NCBI RefSeq assembly: GCF_028285565.1
Contig: NZ_JANQOY010000208.1
Coordinates: 1 to 64,000 of the forward strand
Reading direction: 5' to 3'
Length of the DNA: 64,000 nt
Source: Acaryochloris sp. IP29b_bin.148
Lineage (GTDB): Bacteria; Cyanobacteriota; Cyanobacteriia; Thermosynechococcales; Thermosynechococcaceae
Every line of letters begins with the position of its first letter. Position 1 is the stretch's first letter. The notes under the pieces were generated by a model. That model searched no databases, was not told the DNA's origin, and saw only the letters and a program-made list of their open reading frames with translations. Positions 35,094 through 44,161 of this stretch are shown piece after piece. A program made the position numbers and the translations under genes.

Positions 35094-36483
35094 CGCCTCT
35101 CCCTCTCGTCCTCCGCTGTGGTTTTGGATTGGGCTCGGCTGCGTTTGGGTCTTTGCTTTAGCCTTCCGGTTTTGGCAGCTAGAGCGGTTTAATGCCTTAG
35201 TCTTTGATGAGGTCTATTTTGCCAATTTTGGCTATAAGTACACCACACAAACGCAGTTTTTTGATGCCCATCCTCCCTTGGGTAAATATTTAATTGCCCT
35301 AGGAATTGCCCTCAAGGGATTCAATACTTGGGGATTTCGGTGGGTGAATGCCTTGGTTGGCGCTACCCTGCCGCTGATTTTGTCGGGGATTGCTTATCAA
35401 CTCTGCAAACGACCCAGCTATGCCTTGGTCGCTGCCGCTCTGGCCAGTCTAGATGGTTTGCTGCTGGTGGAATCGCGGTATGCTCTGCTGAATGTCCATA
35501 TTTTGTTTTTTGGCTTGTTGGCTCACTGGTTGGTTTTAGTCGCCCTTAACCATAAGGGCTATCAGCGCAATCTTTGGTTAGGGTTTGCTGGGGCTAGTTT
35601 TGGCGCCACGATCGCCGTCAAGTGGAATGGCTTAGGGTTTTTGTTGGGCCTCTATCTCCTGTGGTTCGCGGCCAAAGTGGGTCAAGCATGGTTTGGCACT
35701 CAGAAGACTCAACAACGACGGTTGCCGATCCAGCGACTGTCGGAGTTGTCGTGGCTACAGATAGGGGTGTACTTGCCTGCGATCGCACTCCTGATCTACA
35801 GCCTTTTGTGGATTCCCCACCTGGTGCTCAATCCTGAATTTAACTTTTGGCAAGTTCACACCGAAATCTTCAGCTATCATCGTTACCGGGTCGGCGGGGC
35901 TGAAGTCCATCCCTATTGCTCTGCTTGGTACACCTGGCCCTTGTTACTCAAGCCCATTAGTTATTTTTATCAACTCACCCAAAGTACCGTTGAATCCTTA
36001 CCTGTCATCGGCCCACCCCTGCCTCAAAATGCAGCCAACTGGATCTATAGCGTCTATGCCACAGGCAACCCTATTCTCTGGTGGGCGAGTACGCTTGCAA
36101 TCTTCTGGGTGTTGGCATGGGGCGGGCAACAACTTTGGCAGAGTTGCACTCGACGTCGCTCAGAGTATTCTTTTACCCACCTCTCAGCGGAACAGGTTTG
36201 GATCTCTGGCTATGTCGGTGTGAACTATTTAGCCAACTTTCTACCTTGGGTTGGCGTCAGTCGCTGCACCTTTTTATATCACTATATGCCTGCATCTATG
36301 TTTAGTAGCTTAGCGCTAGCCTGGTTTATCGAAGATTGGCTACAATCCTCTGATAGACGGCTACAAGGGCTGGCAGGAGGACTACTCTTGTTTAGTCTAC
36401 TCAGCTTTATGGTCTGCTTGCCGCTCTTTTTGGGATTGCCCCTCTCTCCTCGGCAATGGCAACTGCTCACGGGTCGCTTTTAG
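35083..36483 (+). CDS. PMT-family glycosyltransferase (dolichyl-phosphate-mannose type, GT39)
   Basis: A polytopic GT-C enzyme that transfers a sugar from a polyprenyl-phosphate donor to proteins or envelope molecules on the outer face of the membrane. The first loop carries the catalytic acidic pair in VFDEVYFANFGYKY, then FFDAHPPLGK, as in the protein O-mannosyltransferase family; later GATIAVKWNGLGFL and LPWVGVSRCTFLYHYMP are typical too. About ten membrane helices in 466 residues; shorter than eukaryotic PMTs, lacking the MIR domain. It overlaps the upstream protease gene by 11 bases, so the two are probably co-expressed. Confidence 0.88.
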   Translation: MRLSASPSRPPLWFWIGLGCVWVFALAFRFWQLERFNALVFDEVYFANFGYKYTTQTQFFDAHPPLGKYLIALGIALKGFNTWGFRWVNALVGATLPLILSGIAYQLCKRPSYALVAAALASLDGLLLVESRYALLNVHILFFGLLAHWLVLVALNHKGYQRNLWLGFAGASFGATIAVKWNGLGFLLGLYLLWFAAKVGQAWFGTQKTQQRRLPIQRLSELSWLQIGVYLPAIALLIYSLLWIPHLVLNPEFNFWQVHTEIFSYHRYRVGGAEVHPYCSAWYTWPLLLKPISYFYQLTQSTVESLPVIGPPLPQNAANWIYSVYATGNPILWWASTLAIFWVLAWGGQQLWQSCTRRRSEYSFTHLSAEQVWISGYVGVNYLANFLPWVGVSRCTFLYHYMPASMFSSLALAWFIEDWLQSSDRRLQGLAGGLLLFSLLSFMVCLPLFLGLPLSPRQWQLLTGRF

Positions 36484-36515
36484 GGATACGATTCAATGCT
36501 GAGGCAGACTAACGC

Positions 36516-37331
36516 TTAGGTGGATTGACTCGCCAATGCTTCGGGTTCTAACTTGAGTTCCTCTACCGAGCCAGGTGACCCCATCAGTTTGGCAGGCTTT
36601 TTGTTGACCGCTAGCATAACGCCTCCAGCATTACCTGCTCGAATCACAAGCTGCTTCTTGGCGACCACCGTTTTATTGGTGCCTGGCGATAAGATGCCTT
36701 CGTAACTGACTTCGCCATCCACGACAATCTCCAGCCAAGAAGATTCCTTGATGGTCAGGTCCACGCGAACGGTCTTGGGATTGGCGGCCTGAGTGGTCGG
36801 TGGTTGGGTTGAGAGGGTCTCTTGGGCCTCAGGGTTGGTTGGCGATGGTGCGGGTTGGGGGTCGATTGCGCCTGAATTCGCAGGTGAATCGCCCGCTGAG
36901 GTCAAAGCTGAGGGATTGGTGATGTAAGCCAACCCTAAACCTGCTGAACAAATCACGGCAATATAGAGTACGTATAAATGGACCGGACGCAAGCCTCCCC
37001 GAACCCTACTCAATGGTTTTTTGCGTTTCTTCGTCTTGGTTTCCGCATCTAATTGGTCGTGGCTCAGTTGCCCAGAAAAAACATCAGCTAGGTTGGCACC
37101 ATTGAGGCCGACACTATCGCCAAACCGGCGAATAAACCCTCGGGTATAGATCGCCTCTGGCAAGCTATCAATCCGGCCTTCTTCAATGGCGGCTAGCAAT
37201 CGCATCGGAATCATTGTCTTGGCAGAAATTTCTTCCAAGGAAGTGTCCTGAGCCTGTCGAGCTTCACGCAAGTGAGCACCAATTTCTGTGAGTTTTTGGG
37301 TTAAATCAGGCTCAGTTTCGAGCGGATTCAT
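36516..37331 (-). CDS. RodZ-like protein
   Basis: N-terminal helix-turn-helix of the RodZ type: IGAHLREARQAQDTSLEEISAKTMIPMRLLAAIEEGR, followed by YTRGFIRRFGDSVGL. A basic stretch (KTKKRKKPLSRVRGG) precedes one membrane helix (LYVLYIAVICSAGLGLAYI, about 118-136). A Pro/Thr/Asn-rich periplasmic linker leads to a C-terminal DUF4115-like beta domain (VRVDLTIKESSWLEIVVDGEV, GTNKTVVAKKQLVIRAGNAGGV). RodZ links MreB to the wall-elongation machinery. The gene start overlaps the end of the pseudouridine synthase gene by 20 bases, so the pair is an operon. Confidence 0.88.
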   Translation of the reverse strand: MNPLETEPDLTQKLTEIGAHLREARQAQDTSLEEISAKTMIPMRLLAAIEEGRIDSLPEAIYTRGFIRRFGDSVGLNGANLADVFSGQLSHDQLDAETKTKKRKKPLSRVRGGLRPVHLYVLYIAVICSAGLGLAYITNPSALTSAGDSPANSGAIDPQPAPSPTNPEAQETLSTQPPTTQAANPKTVRVDLTIKESSWLEIVVDGEVSYEGILSPGTNKTVVAKKQLVIRAGNAGGVMLAVNKKPAKLMGSPGSVEELKLEPEALASQST

Positions 37332-38121
37332 ATGAGGTACTCCTTCTTGGGCTGATACTGCTCCTAACTTTGATCAAGTGCCGTAAACTATCTATTTCAG
37401 TAGATGTTAGCGACCGATAGCGTCCCTGGGGTAATAGTTTACCTGATGGTGAGCGCAAGGATATTGAACCAATCTGGGTCCGATGCAAGCGACGCACAGG
37501 ATAGCCCAGTTGCTCAGCGATACGACGAATTTGACGATTCCTACCTTCCTGTAGAATAACCTCCAGACAAATAGAATTGGTGTGATTTTGGTAAGGTTTT
37601 AGAATTTGAATGCGAGCGGGCAAGGTTTTCTGATGGTCTAACCAGACTCCTCGTCGCCATTGTGTCAATACAGAGGCAGGTGGACAACCTTCGAGCCAGA
37701 CCTGATAGGTTTTGGCAATATGATGGCGAGGATGTGTGAGGGCAAAGGTCAAAGCGCCATCATTCGTTAATAACAACGCTCCGGTGGAGTCAAAATCTAA
37801 GCGACCCACCGGATGGAGCCCTTGTCCCTGGCCATAGGTGCTGGGTAGCAAATTCAATACTGTTTGCCTGTGCTGTGGGTCTTTGCAGGTGGAAACGACC
37901 CCTTTGGGTTTGTGCAGCAACAAATAAAGCGGTTGAGGGCGGTCAGTCGGTTTCAGGAGACGGCCATTAAGGGTAATTTGATCGAGGGCTGGATCTGCTT
38001 TTTGGCCCAGTGTCGCCGTCTGTCCGTTGAGCTGGACTTGTCCTGTTTTGATTAACCGTTCTGCCTGACGGCGGGAGGCAATGCCCCATTGGGATAACAA
38101 TTTTTGTAGCCGTACTTCCAT
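37312..38121 (-). CDS. pseudouridine synthase, RluB/RsuA family
   Basis: It modifies uridine in ribosomal RNA. An N-terminal S4 RNA-binding domain (RLQKLLSQWGIASRRQAERLIKTGQVQLNG) is followed by the catalytic domain, with the conserved aspartate in GRLDFDSTGALLLTNDG, the YLLLHKPKGVVST lead-in, and LQEGRNRQIRRIAEQLGYPV near the end. I chose the Met at 38121 (MEVRLQKLL) rather than the frame opening at 38142. RluB and RluE-type targets cannot be told apart without comparison. It is co-transcribed with the RodZ-like gene. Confidence 0.92.
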   Translation of the reverse strand: MEVRLQKLLSQWGIASRRQAERLIKTGQVQLNGQTATLGQKADPALDQITLNGRLLKPTDRPQPLYLLLHKPKGVVSTCKDPQHRQTVLNLLPSTYGQGQGLHPVGRLDFDSTGALLLTNDGALTFALTHPRHHIAKTYQVWLEGCPPASVLTQWRRGVWLDHQKTLPARIQILKPYQNHTNSICLEVILQEGRNRQIRRIAEQLGYPVRRLHRTQIGSISLRSPSGKLLPQGRYRSLTSTEIDSLRHLIKVRSSISPRRSTSYESARN

Positions 38122-38261
38122 GAATTGGCATGTGTTATGCACCTCTCAATTCTAACGACTCGTAGAACAGCTAGCCATCTTTTAAAAGCAAAAAGAAACA
38201 GAAGCTTTCTGAGAATTAAGGGTGTTGATGGACTGAAAAAAAAGTAAGGCTTATTTATTTT

Positions 38262-38945
38262 TTAGGGTATTAAAAGATTCTGTAGACGGTGATGCTCAGC
38301 AATTTGGGCAATCGCTTGGATAATGATGCGGTGCTCTTGTGTCTGAATACGGCGGTGTAAGCGGGCGGGAGTATCATCAGGATAGACCGGAACCGCTGCT
38401 TGGATCAGAATCGGGCCACTATCCACTTCTAAACGGACGAGATGCACGGTACAGCCCGATATTTTAACGCCATGGTCTAGGGCTTGTTCAATAGCTCGAA
38501 TGCCGGGAAAGCTAGGCAAAAGACTGGGATGAATATTAATAATGCGATCAGGGAAGGCATCAATCAAGACGGGGGTCACTCGCCGCATCCAACCCACCAT
38601 CACCACCCACTCCACGTCTGCTGCTTGTAGCAACGTCACAATTTCCTGATCAAAGGTTTCTCGCTGGGAAAAGTGACGGTGGTTTAAGAGATGGGCTGGG
38701 ATGTTGCGCTCTTGGGCGTGCTCCACCACAGGTGCTTCGGGATTGTTGTAGATCAGCAGTTGAATTTGGGCAGCTAAGCGATGTTGGGCAATCGCATCTG
38801 CGATCGCAACAAAGTTACTGCCCGTGCCCGACGCCATTAATCCCAACTTCAAGGGAGAGCGCTCATCCAGCGTGATTTGAGCGTGCTCTATGGGTGATAC
38901 TAGAGCGAGATCCATTGCAGATGCTTCTGGGGCAGGAATACTCAT
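38262..38945 (-). CDS. purN: phosphoribosylglycinamide formyltransferase
   Basis: PurN transfers formyl from 10-formyltetrahydrofolate to GAR in purine synthesis. GAR-binding loop MASGTGSNFVAI; catalytic triad from NIHPSLLPSF (Asn, His) and the Asp in VDSGPILIQAAVPV; the family's WVVMVGWMRRVTP and SGCTVHLV are present. A ~30-residue N-terminal extension precedes the conserved core. Single gene with no operon partner; purE lies elsewhere in the window at 56609. Confidence 0.95.
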   Translation of the reverse strand: MSIPAPEASAMDLALVSPIEHAQITLDERSPLKLGLMASGTGSNFVAIADAIAQHRLAAQIQLLIYNNPEAPVVEHAQERNIPAHLLNHRHFSQRETFDQEIVTLLQAADVEWVVMVGWMRRVTPVLIDAFPDRIINIHPSLLPSFPGIRAIEQALDHGVKISGCTVHLVRLEVDSGPILIQAAVPVYPDDTPARLHRRIQTQEHRIIIQAIAQIAEHHRLQNLLIP

Positions 38946-39145
38946 ATCTTTACACTAGACCTCTTAAAAGATCAGCCTATGCTGGATCATAACGAGCCAA
39001 GAATTAGACCAAGATCCACACATTATAGAGATTGCCCGCACGGTCAGCTATCATCTGGCATATCTCGAGATTGGGGGAGTGGGTTTGGAATGCCTCTAAG
39101 TCCCTCACCCCCAACGGTGGGATGCGCGAGACGTTTTAGTCTTAG

Positions 39146-39709
39146 TTAGGACTGATCGGTAATTTTGAAGGAGGTCAGAAATTTCTTGGAATTCGTATCA
39201 AAGGTTTTGCTCGTTTTGTCACTTTTGGCAAGGATCTGATACATCCGTTGGTCTGCCAGACAAATGCGACCTGCGAGATTCACCTCTTTTGACTTCTCTT
39301 TACCCGTTGCTCGAAACGCTCGACAAGGAAAGCCACTGATCTGAAGTTCTTCCTCCTGGCTAATTTTGCCACCTTGCAACTGGTTGCCTAAGCCTTTAAT
39401 CATGGTCGCTAGGATCAGCTTAGACTGCTCTGCAGGCACTTGCACTTCGCTGGGGAAGTCCACGAAAGCGACGACATACTCTTCATCCTTCACCTTCAGT
39501 TGAACGCCTTCTAGGTCAAGGTTTTTTCCGTTGCCTAAAGGGAAAGATTTGGTCTCTTTTTCAGGTGTTCCAGGCATAGACACTGAATAGTTCCCTTCTT
39601 TGGAAGAATGATCCTTCCAAGTTGGAGCACTGCTACAAGCGCTAATGGTTACCACCGTCATGCCGCCCAAGATGGAGAGGGCGGCTAGGGAAGTCCCTTT
39701 ATGTCTCAT
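39146..39709 (-). CDS. putative lipoprotein of unknown function
   Basis: A 187-residue protein with a lipoprotein signal: LAALSILGGMTVVTISAC, the lipobox ISAC giving Cys25 as the likely lipidated residue. The mature part starts SSAPTWKDHSSKEGNYSVSMPGTP and is a small beta-rich domain (VKDEEYVVAFVDFPSEV, GFPCRAFRATGKEK, RMYQILAKSDKTS, FLTSFKI). Similar exported domains are common in cyanobacteria, but no function is known to me. Its start shares a base with the stop of the upstream small gene. Confidence 0.8.
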   Translation of the reverse strand: MRHKGTSLAALSILGGMTVVTISACSSAPTWKDHSSKEGNYSVSMPGTPEKETKSFPLGNGKNLDLEGVQLKVKDEEYVVAFVDFPSEVQVPAEQSKLILATMIKGLGNQLQGGKISQEEELQISGFPCRAFRATGKEKSKEVNLAGRICLADQRMYQILAKSDKTSKTFDTNSKKFLTSFKITDQS

Positions 39710-39987
39710 TAATCAAATTCTCCCAAAATTTGGAGCATGGGCTCGTTGCCTGTTAGTATGACCCGCTTGCCCAGCATTCTTAACAGATGGCGGTCATAAA
39801 CAAAATTTGTGTAGAGCAACGAAGGATCGGGAGAGCTGCTGATCGGCTGTGCCAATGATGGCTCGTTTACTAGCCGACGATGCACTGCATCGATAGGGCA
39901 GAGAACTAAAAGTTCTCGCGTAGACTGCCTGAAATCAGTGAAGAGGCTCAAGCAATAAATGTCTAGAATTCGCACAGCAATAAACAA
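39709..39987 (-). CDS. possible small protein coupled to the lipoprotein gene
   Basis: A 92-codon frame whose TAA stop shares a base with the ATG of the lipoprotein gene (TAATG), typical of coupled genes. The C-terminal half (LLYTNFVYDRHLLRMLGKRVILTGNEPMLQILGEFD) looks protein-like; the first 25 residues are less convincing, so the true start may be internal. No family recognised. It could also be a leader without a protein role. Confidence 0.4.
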   Translation of the reverse strand: MFIAVRILDIYCLSLFTDFRQSTRELLVLCPIDAVHRRLVNEPSLAQPISSSPDPSLLYTNFVYDRHLLRMLGKRVILTGNEPMLQILGEFD

Positions 39988-40503
39988 ACAGTAAAACGTG
40001 AGTTTTTAGAGTTTATAGCTCAATACTGATATGGCTTTCGGTGGGTGTTAATCGTATATTTTTAGCGTTAAGGCTGGGGTTAGCTTTTGGCCTATCTTTG
40101 CTAAGTCTCTAGTTTTAAACCATTGCGTCGAAATGCTAAAACGACCTTGGGTTAGATGCTTCTAGCCAATATATAACGAGTGCTAGAGGCAAAAATAGGA
40201 CATAAAGCCCTATGAATTCTAGTTGCTAGCCCCCATCTATCGAGAAAATAGGTGGATTGCCCTGAATTATAAAGATTTTCTGAATTTCCTTGTTTGAGGA
40301 ATAAATGATTTTAGAGTGTTCTTGAGTAATTTCTTGCTGCTCTAAGTAATGTATTTTTGAATACAAATAGTGCTTAAAATAGGTGGCTTCAAATAAGAAA
40401 ACTCATTCGTTAACCACTAGAAAAACTTCCAAATTTTTATCATAGATCTTGTTGGTTAAAAGTGTGTTTTTTTGGAAAAATTGTTTAACATAGGAGTTAA
40501 GCT
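39988..40503. other. intergenic, 516 bp
   Basis: AT-rich region between divergent transcription units. It should contain the promoter of the large LysM protein gene, with AGGAG seven bases before its GTG. I see no ORF, terminator or clear repeat. Confidence 0.5.
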
Positions 40504-43173
40504 GTGCTTGAAAATCGTTCTACCTATCAGATTCAAGCTGGTGATACCTTATCTGCGATCGCTGAACGTGAGTTAGGTGATGCCAGCCGCTGGCGTGAAA
40601 TCCAGAAGGAAGACGGTTCTACCTTTACGGAAGAAGAAGCGACCACACTCCAAGTTGATCAGATTGTTTATATTTCTGAAAGTAGCCAACCTCCTGTCGA
40701 TAATAGTCCTTCGGATGCCCCCACCACGGACTCAATCAAAACAGAAATTGTAGATATTGCCCGCCAAGAACTCGCATTTTTTCAAGATGGTGGTTTAAAG
40801 GAAAATCAAAGCGGTGCTATAGAACGGGTTAATGAGTATTGGCAAACCGTTGGTCGTGATGATCTGGATGGGACAGACCGAGACTGGCCTTGGTCAGCAG
40901 CCTTTATCTCATGGGTGATGCAGGAAGCGGGCGCTGGCGATCGCTTTGAATACTCAGCCAGCCACTCAACGTATATTGCCGATGCCGTTGCCAGCCGCAA
41001 GAATGGCGATAATGATGCCGCTTTTGTTGCCTATCGGTTAGATGAATATTCACCTCAAGTCGGAGATTTAGTCGGCTTCTCAAGGCAGTCTGGCGTCACC
41101 TTTGACAGTCCGCCTCCCTATAAATCTCATACCGATATCGTAGTGGCCGTACGAGAGGGGGAGATTGATGTCATTGGTGGGAACACCAGTGATTCCGTTA
41201 CCCTAAGAACCTTCAAGACGGATGCTCAAGGTCGCTTGATTGACTCCTCCCGAGACTGGTTTGTGGTTCTGAGTAATCAGTTAGGAGAGGAGGTTGCTGA
41301 AGTCCCTGTACCACCCCCAAGTTCTCCGCCAGCAGACCCCTCAGAGCCGACTGAGAATAGTCCATTGCAAGTTGGTGATAGCGGTCCCTCCGTACAAGCG
41401 TTGCAAGAACAGCTTCTTGAACTGGGCTACGAGTTGCCTCAGTTTGGAGCGGACGGAGACTTTGGTAGCGAAACAAAATCCGCTTTGCAAGCCTTTCAGC
41501 TCGAACATGGTTTGGCGTCTGCTGGTGTACTAGATGAGGCAACAGCAGCAGCCTTGGAGTGGGAACATGTCGGTGAGTATGAAAGCGCTTTAGGAACAAT
41601 TAACGATGGTATTAGTGTAAGAGGTAGCATTGGTGCAGAGGATGACTATAACCCCACCATTTCTAGGCCAGAGAAAGATGTAGTAGACTCATTTAGCTTC
41701 TCAATTGATAGGGACCAAGCGGTCAAAATCCACTTAGGTGGTTTGCGCGACAATGCCGGATTAACGCTGCTGGACAGTAATAATCAGCAAATTGCGGCTG
41801 CCGATGGTTTGATCAGCAATACGATTGTCGAGGACCTAGAGGCAGGAAGTTACCTGATTCGCATCAGCGATCTCGGTGAAACAGACTACCTGCTCAGTGT
41901 ATCTGAGGCATCAGACCCCGTTACCCCTCCACCCTCTTCGCCTCCATCTCAGCCCCCTTCATCTCCACCCAGTAACAATACAGTGGTCAACCTTGATCTA
42001 GATTTTGAGACCAAGGGACAAAGTATGTGGAGTCGTGGTCAGGCGATTGACATTGAACAGAATGATTTCCTCGGCGTCGAGTGGGATGAATCAGGTACCG
42101 TTGAAAAGGCTGGATTGGGGCTCACGGGCTATACGAACGGCAAAGTTGGCTTACAGTCAGAACTATCCCTGACCAGTGGTAAAGTCAACGCTATTCTGCC
42201 GATTGATTTTCAATTTTCGCTTCCCGATCAGGTGAGTCCAGGTCAAACCGTTACCATTGGGTCAAGCTATAGCGTCGATGAAGGGGCCTTGTTTGAAACG
42301 TTGAGTCCTAGAGCAGACGTCGCGCTTGATTTGATTTTCGAACTCAAGGCTGGTTTAGACGCCAGCATTCCAGGTAAGGATTTTCAGCTCGCTGGAGACG
42401 TGAATATTAAAGAATCGATTGACTTACTCAAAGTCCTTCTAGATCCCCAGGAAGAAGAGGAAGAGCAGGAAAAAGAAGAAGAAAACTCAGATAATTCTGA
42501 ATCAGACTCTTCAGAAGATAAGAAACAAGGGTTTTTTGATAAGTTTGGTAGTCTAGATTTGAATTTTCCTAAGATAGATACTTCAGGAGAATTCGAGGGA
42601 ACGAAGGCATCCTCTAAGGGAGATGATGATTTAATAACGGCAAAACTAGACCTAGATGGCATTGCTTCAGCGCTGATCCCTCAACTCCCCCCCTTAGAAG
42701 TTGAGTTTGATAAATTTGGTTTGGAAGGCAGCTACAACTTACTAGATGTTCAGATTGCAGCGAACTTGCTGGCTAGACAAGATTTTGCGCTATCCCTGGA
42801 TAATATTCCGGGTCAACTGACGCTAGAAAATGGAGACGTCATCGATTTCGTAGCGGGTGAAGATATTCAGTACACTATCCCTGATGATTTTGAGTTTGGC
42901 GACGCTTTAGACATTGAAGCCGATTTTAAGGTTGATACCACATTCCGGAATACAACCGGTTTATCCTACGACGTTGGTCTAGAATTAGAGGCTCTCAGTG
43001 CAAGTGGTAAAGCGCCTGTCCCCGTGCTACCAGACGTAAACTTTAACTTTGGGCCAGTGTTGGATCAAGATTTCAACCTATTTGGTGGAGATTTGATTAC
43101 CTTGTACGATCAACAATTTGATCTGGGGGGATGGAACACTGAATCAGAATCTTTCCAAATTTCCCTGGTGTAG
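40504..43173 (+). CDS. modular cell-wall-associated protein (LysM, DUF2272, peptidoglycan-binding)
   Basis: An 889-residue mosaic. Residues 8-58 form a LysM domain (YQIQAGDTLSAIAERELGD). Residues 78-262 resemble DUF2272 / CHAP-like amidases (DWPWSAAFISWVMQEAG, DLVGFSRQSG, HTDIVVAVREGEIDVIGGNTSDSV). Residues 286-352 are a peptidoglycan-binding type 1 domain (GDSGPSVQALQEQLLELGY, DGDFGSETKSALQAFQ). Residues ~390-468 look like a PPC-type beta domain. A Pro/Ser linker (473-492) leads to a ~400-residue C-terminal domain I do not recognise, which has an acidic stretch (649-674). There is no signal peptide, so export by a type I-like system or release by lysis must be assumed. GTG start with good AGGAG. 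Confidence 0.85.
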   Translation: MLENRSTYQIQAGDTLSAIAERELGDASRWREIQKEDGSTFTEEEATTLQVDQIVYISESSQPPVDNSPSDAPTTDSIKTEIVDIARQELAFFQDGGLKENQSGAIERVNEYWQTVGRDDLDGTDRDWPWSAAFISWVMQEAGAGDRFEYSASHSTYIADAVASRKNGDNDAAFVAYRLDEYSPQVGDLVGFSRQSGVTFDSPPPYKSHTDIVVAVREGEIDVIGGNTSDSVTLRTFKTDAQGRLIDSSRDWFVVLSNQLGEEVAEVPVPPPSSPPADPSEPTENSPLQVGDSGPSVQALQEQLLELGYELPQFGADGDFGSETKSALQAFQLEHGLASAGVLDEATAAALEWEHVGEYESALGTINDGISVRGSIGAEDDYNPTISRPEKDVVDSFSFSIDRDQAVKIHLGGLRDNAGLTLLDSNNQQIAAADGLISNTIVEDLEAGSYLIRISDLGETDYLLSVSEASDPVTPPPSSPPSQPPSSPPSNNTVVNLDLDFETKGQSMWSRGQAIDIEQNDFLGVEWDESGTVEKAGLGLTGYTNGKVGLQSELSLTSGKVNAILPIDFQFSLPDQVSPGQTVTIGSSYSVDEGALFETLSPRADVALDLIFELKAGLDASIPGKDFQLAGDVNIKESIDLLKVLLDPQEEEEEQEKEEENSDNSESDSSEDKKQGFFDKFGSLDLNFPKIDTSGEFEGTKASSKGDDDLITAKLDLDGIASALIPQLPPLEVEFDKFGLEGSYNLLDVQIAANLLARQDFALSLDNIPGQLTLENGDVIDFVAGEDIQYTIPDDFEFGDALDIEADFKVDTTFRNTTGLSYDVGLELEALSASGKAPVPVLPDVNFNFGPVLDQDFNLFGGDLITLYDQQFDLGGWNTESESFQISLV

Positions 43174-43297
43174 GCTGGCTTTTTTCTGAATCCAATCACC
43201 TGGCAGCAGCAGCTCCTGTACGCATGGCCCTCAGGGACCGCTTTCTGGAGTATTGGCTGGACGTAAACCCATTCGACAATTTTTTAAAGGGGGAGTG

Positions 43298-44161
43298 TTA
43301 GGGGAGTTCCAGCGTGATTTTTCCCAATAATCCTTTGCGAAAATCATGGAGCAGTTGCTGAGCCATCCGTTCTAGATTGCCTTGATGACGATGCTCTGCT
43401 AAAGCGGTTAGGTAGTCCGCGGCAGTCATAGCGTCTGAGTTCAGCTGATAGCGATTTTGTAAACTATTTTCAGGCAGGAACCCCGGGGGTCTCTCACCAC
43501 TATCTAGAGTGTGCAATAACTCAATTAGGGTTGTGGCTACTAACTGAGATTCATAGGCCGCAGTCCCAATGTCATCGCAAATTGCCAGTTTATAGGCTGC
43601 TTGTTGGTCCTCCAATTTCGCCGGTAAGACACCAGGCGTGTCTAAGAGTTCCAACGCTTGAGATACACGCACCCAACGGAGCTGTCGAGTCACCCCTGGA
43701 CGACGCGCACTGGCAACAATTTTCCGCTTTAGTAGACGATTGATCAGCGCAGATTTACCGACATTGGGAAATCCTAAAACGACTGCTCGCACAGGGCGAG
43801 GCCGCATACCGCGATCGCAACGTCGTTGATTAATGCTAACGCCCACTTTTTCCGCCGCTTTAATCACGGCCTTAATGCCTTTACCATGCTGGGCATCGGT
43901 GAAGTAAGGGTCCTGGCCTTCTGTCTTGAGTGTGTCTAACCAGAGCTGGTGGGAGACAGGGGTGACCAAATCGATTCGATTCAGCACCAATACATGGGGC
44001 TTTTCGCCAATCCACTTTTGAATCTGGGGATGATGGCTGGACCGGGGGATGCGGGCATCTCGCACTTCCAGAACCACATCTACCTTTTTGAGTTGCTCAA
44101 CCAGGGCCTTTTCGGCTTTGGCGATATGGCCGGGATACCACTGAATTGGAGGCGTAGACAT
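43298..44161 (-). CDS. rbgA: ribosome biogenesis GTPase RbgA (YlqF)
   Basis: A circularly permuted GTPase needed for late assembly of the 50S subunit. Motif order is characteristic: VLNRIDLV (G4, NRID in place of NKxD) comes before GFPNVGKSALINRLL (G1), RRPGVTRQLRW (G2) and LDTPGVLPAK (G3). N-terminal QWYPGHIAKAEKAL and the C-terminal helical ANTAR-like segment are present. Length 287 is normal. Its ATG shares a base with the stop of valS (TAATG), so it is translated from the valS transcript. Confidence 0.94.
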   Translation of the reverse strand: MSTPPIQWYPGHIAKAEKALVEQLKKVDVVLEVRDARIPRSSHHPQIQKWIGEKPHVLVLNRIDLVTPVSHQLWLDTLKTEGQDPYFTDAQHGKGIKAVIKAAEKVGVSINQRRCDRGMRPRPVRAVVLGFPNVGKSALINRLLKRKIVASARRPGVTRQLRWVRVSQALELLDTPGVLPAKLEDQQAAYKLAICDDIGTAAYESQLVATTLIELLHTLDSGERPPGFLPENSLQNRYQLNSDAMTAADYLTALAEHRHQGNLERMAQQLLHDFRKGLLGKITLELP

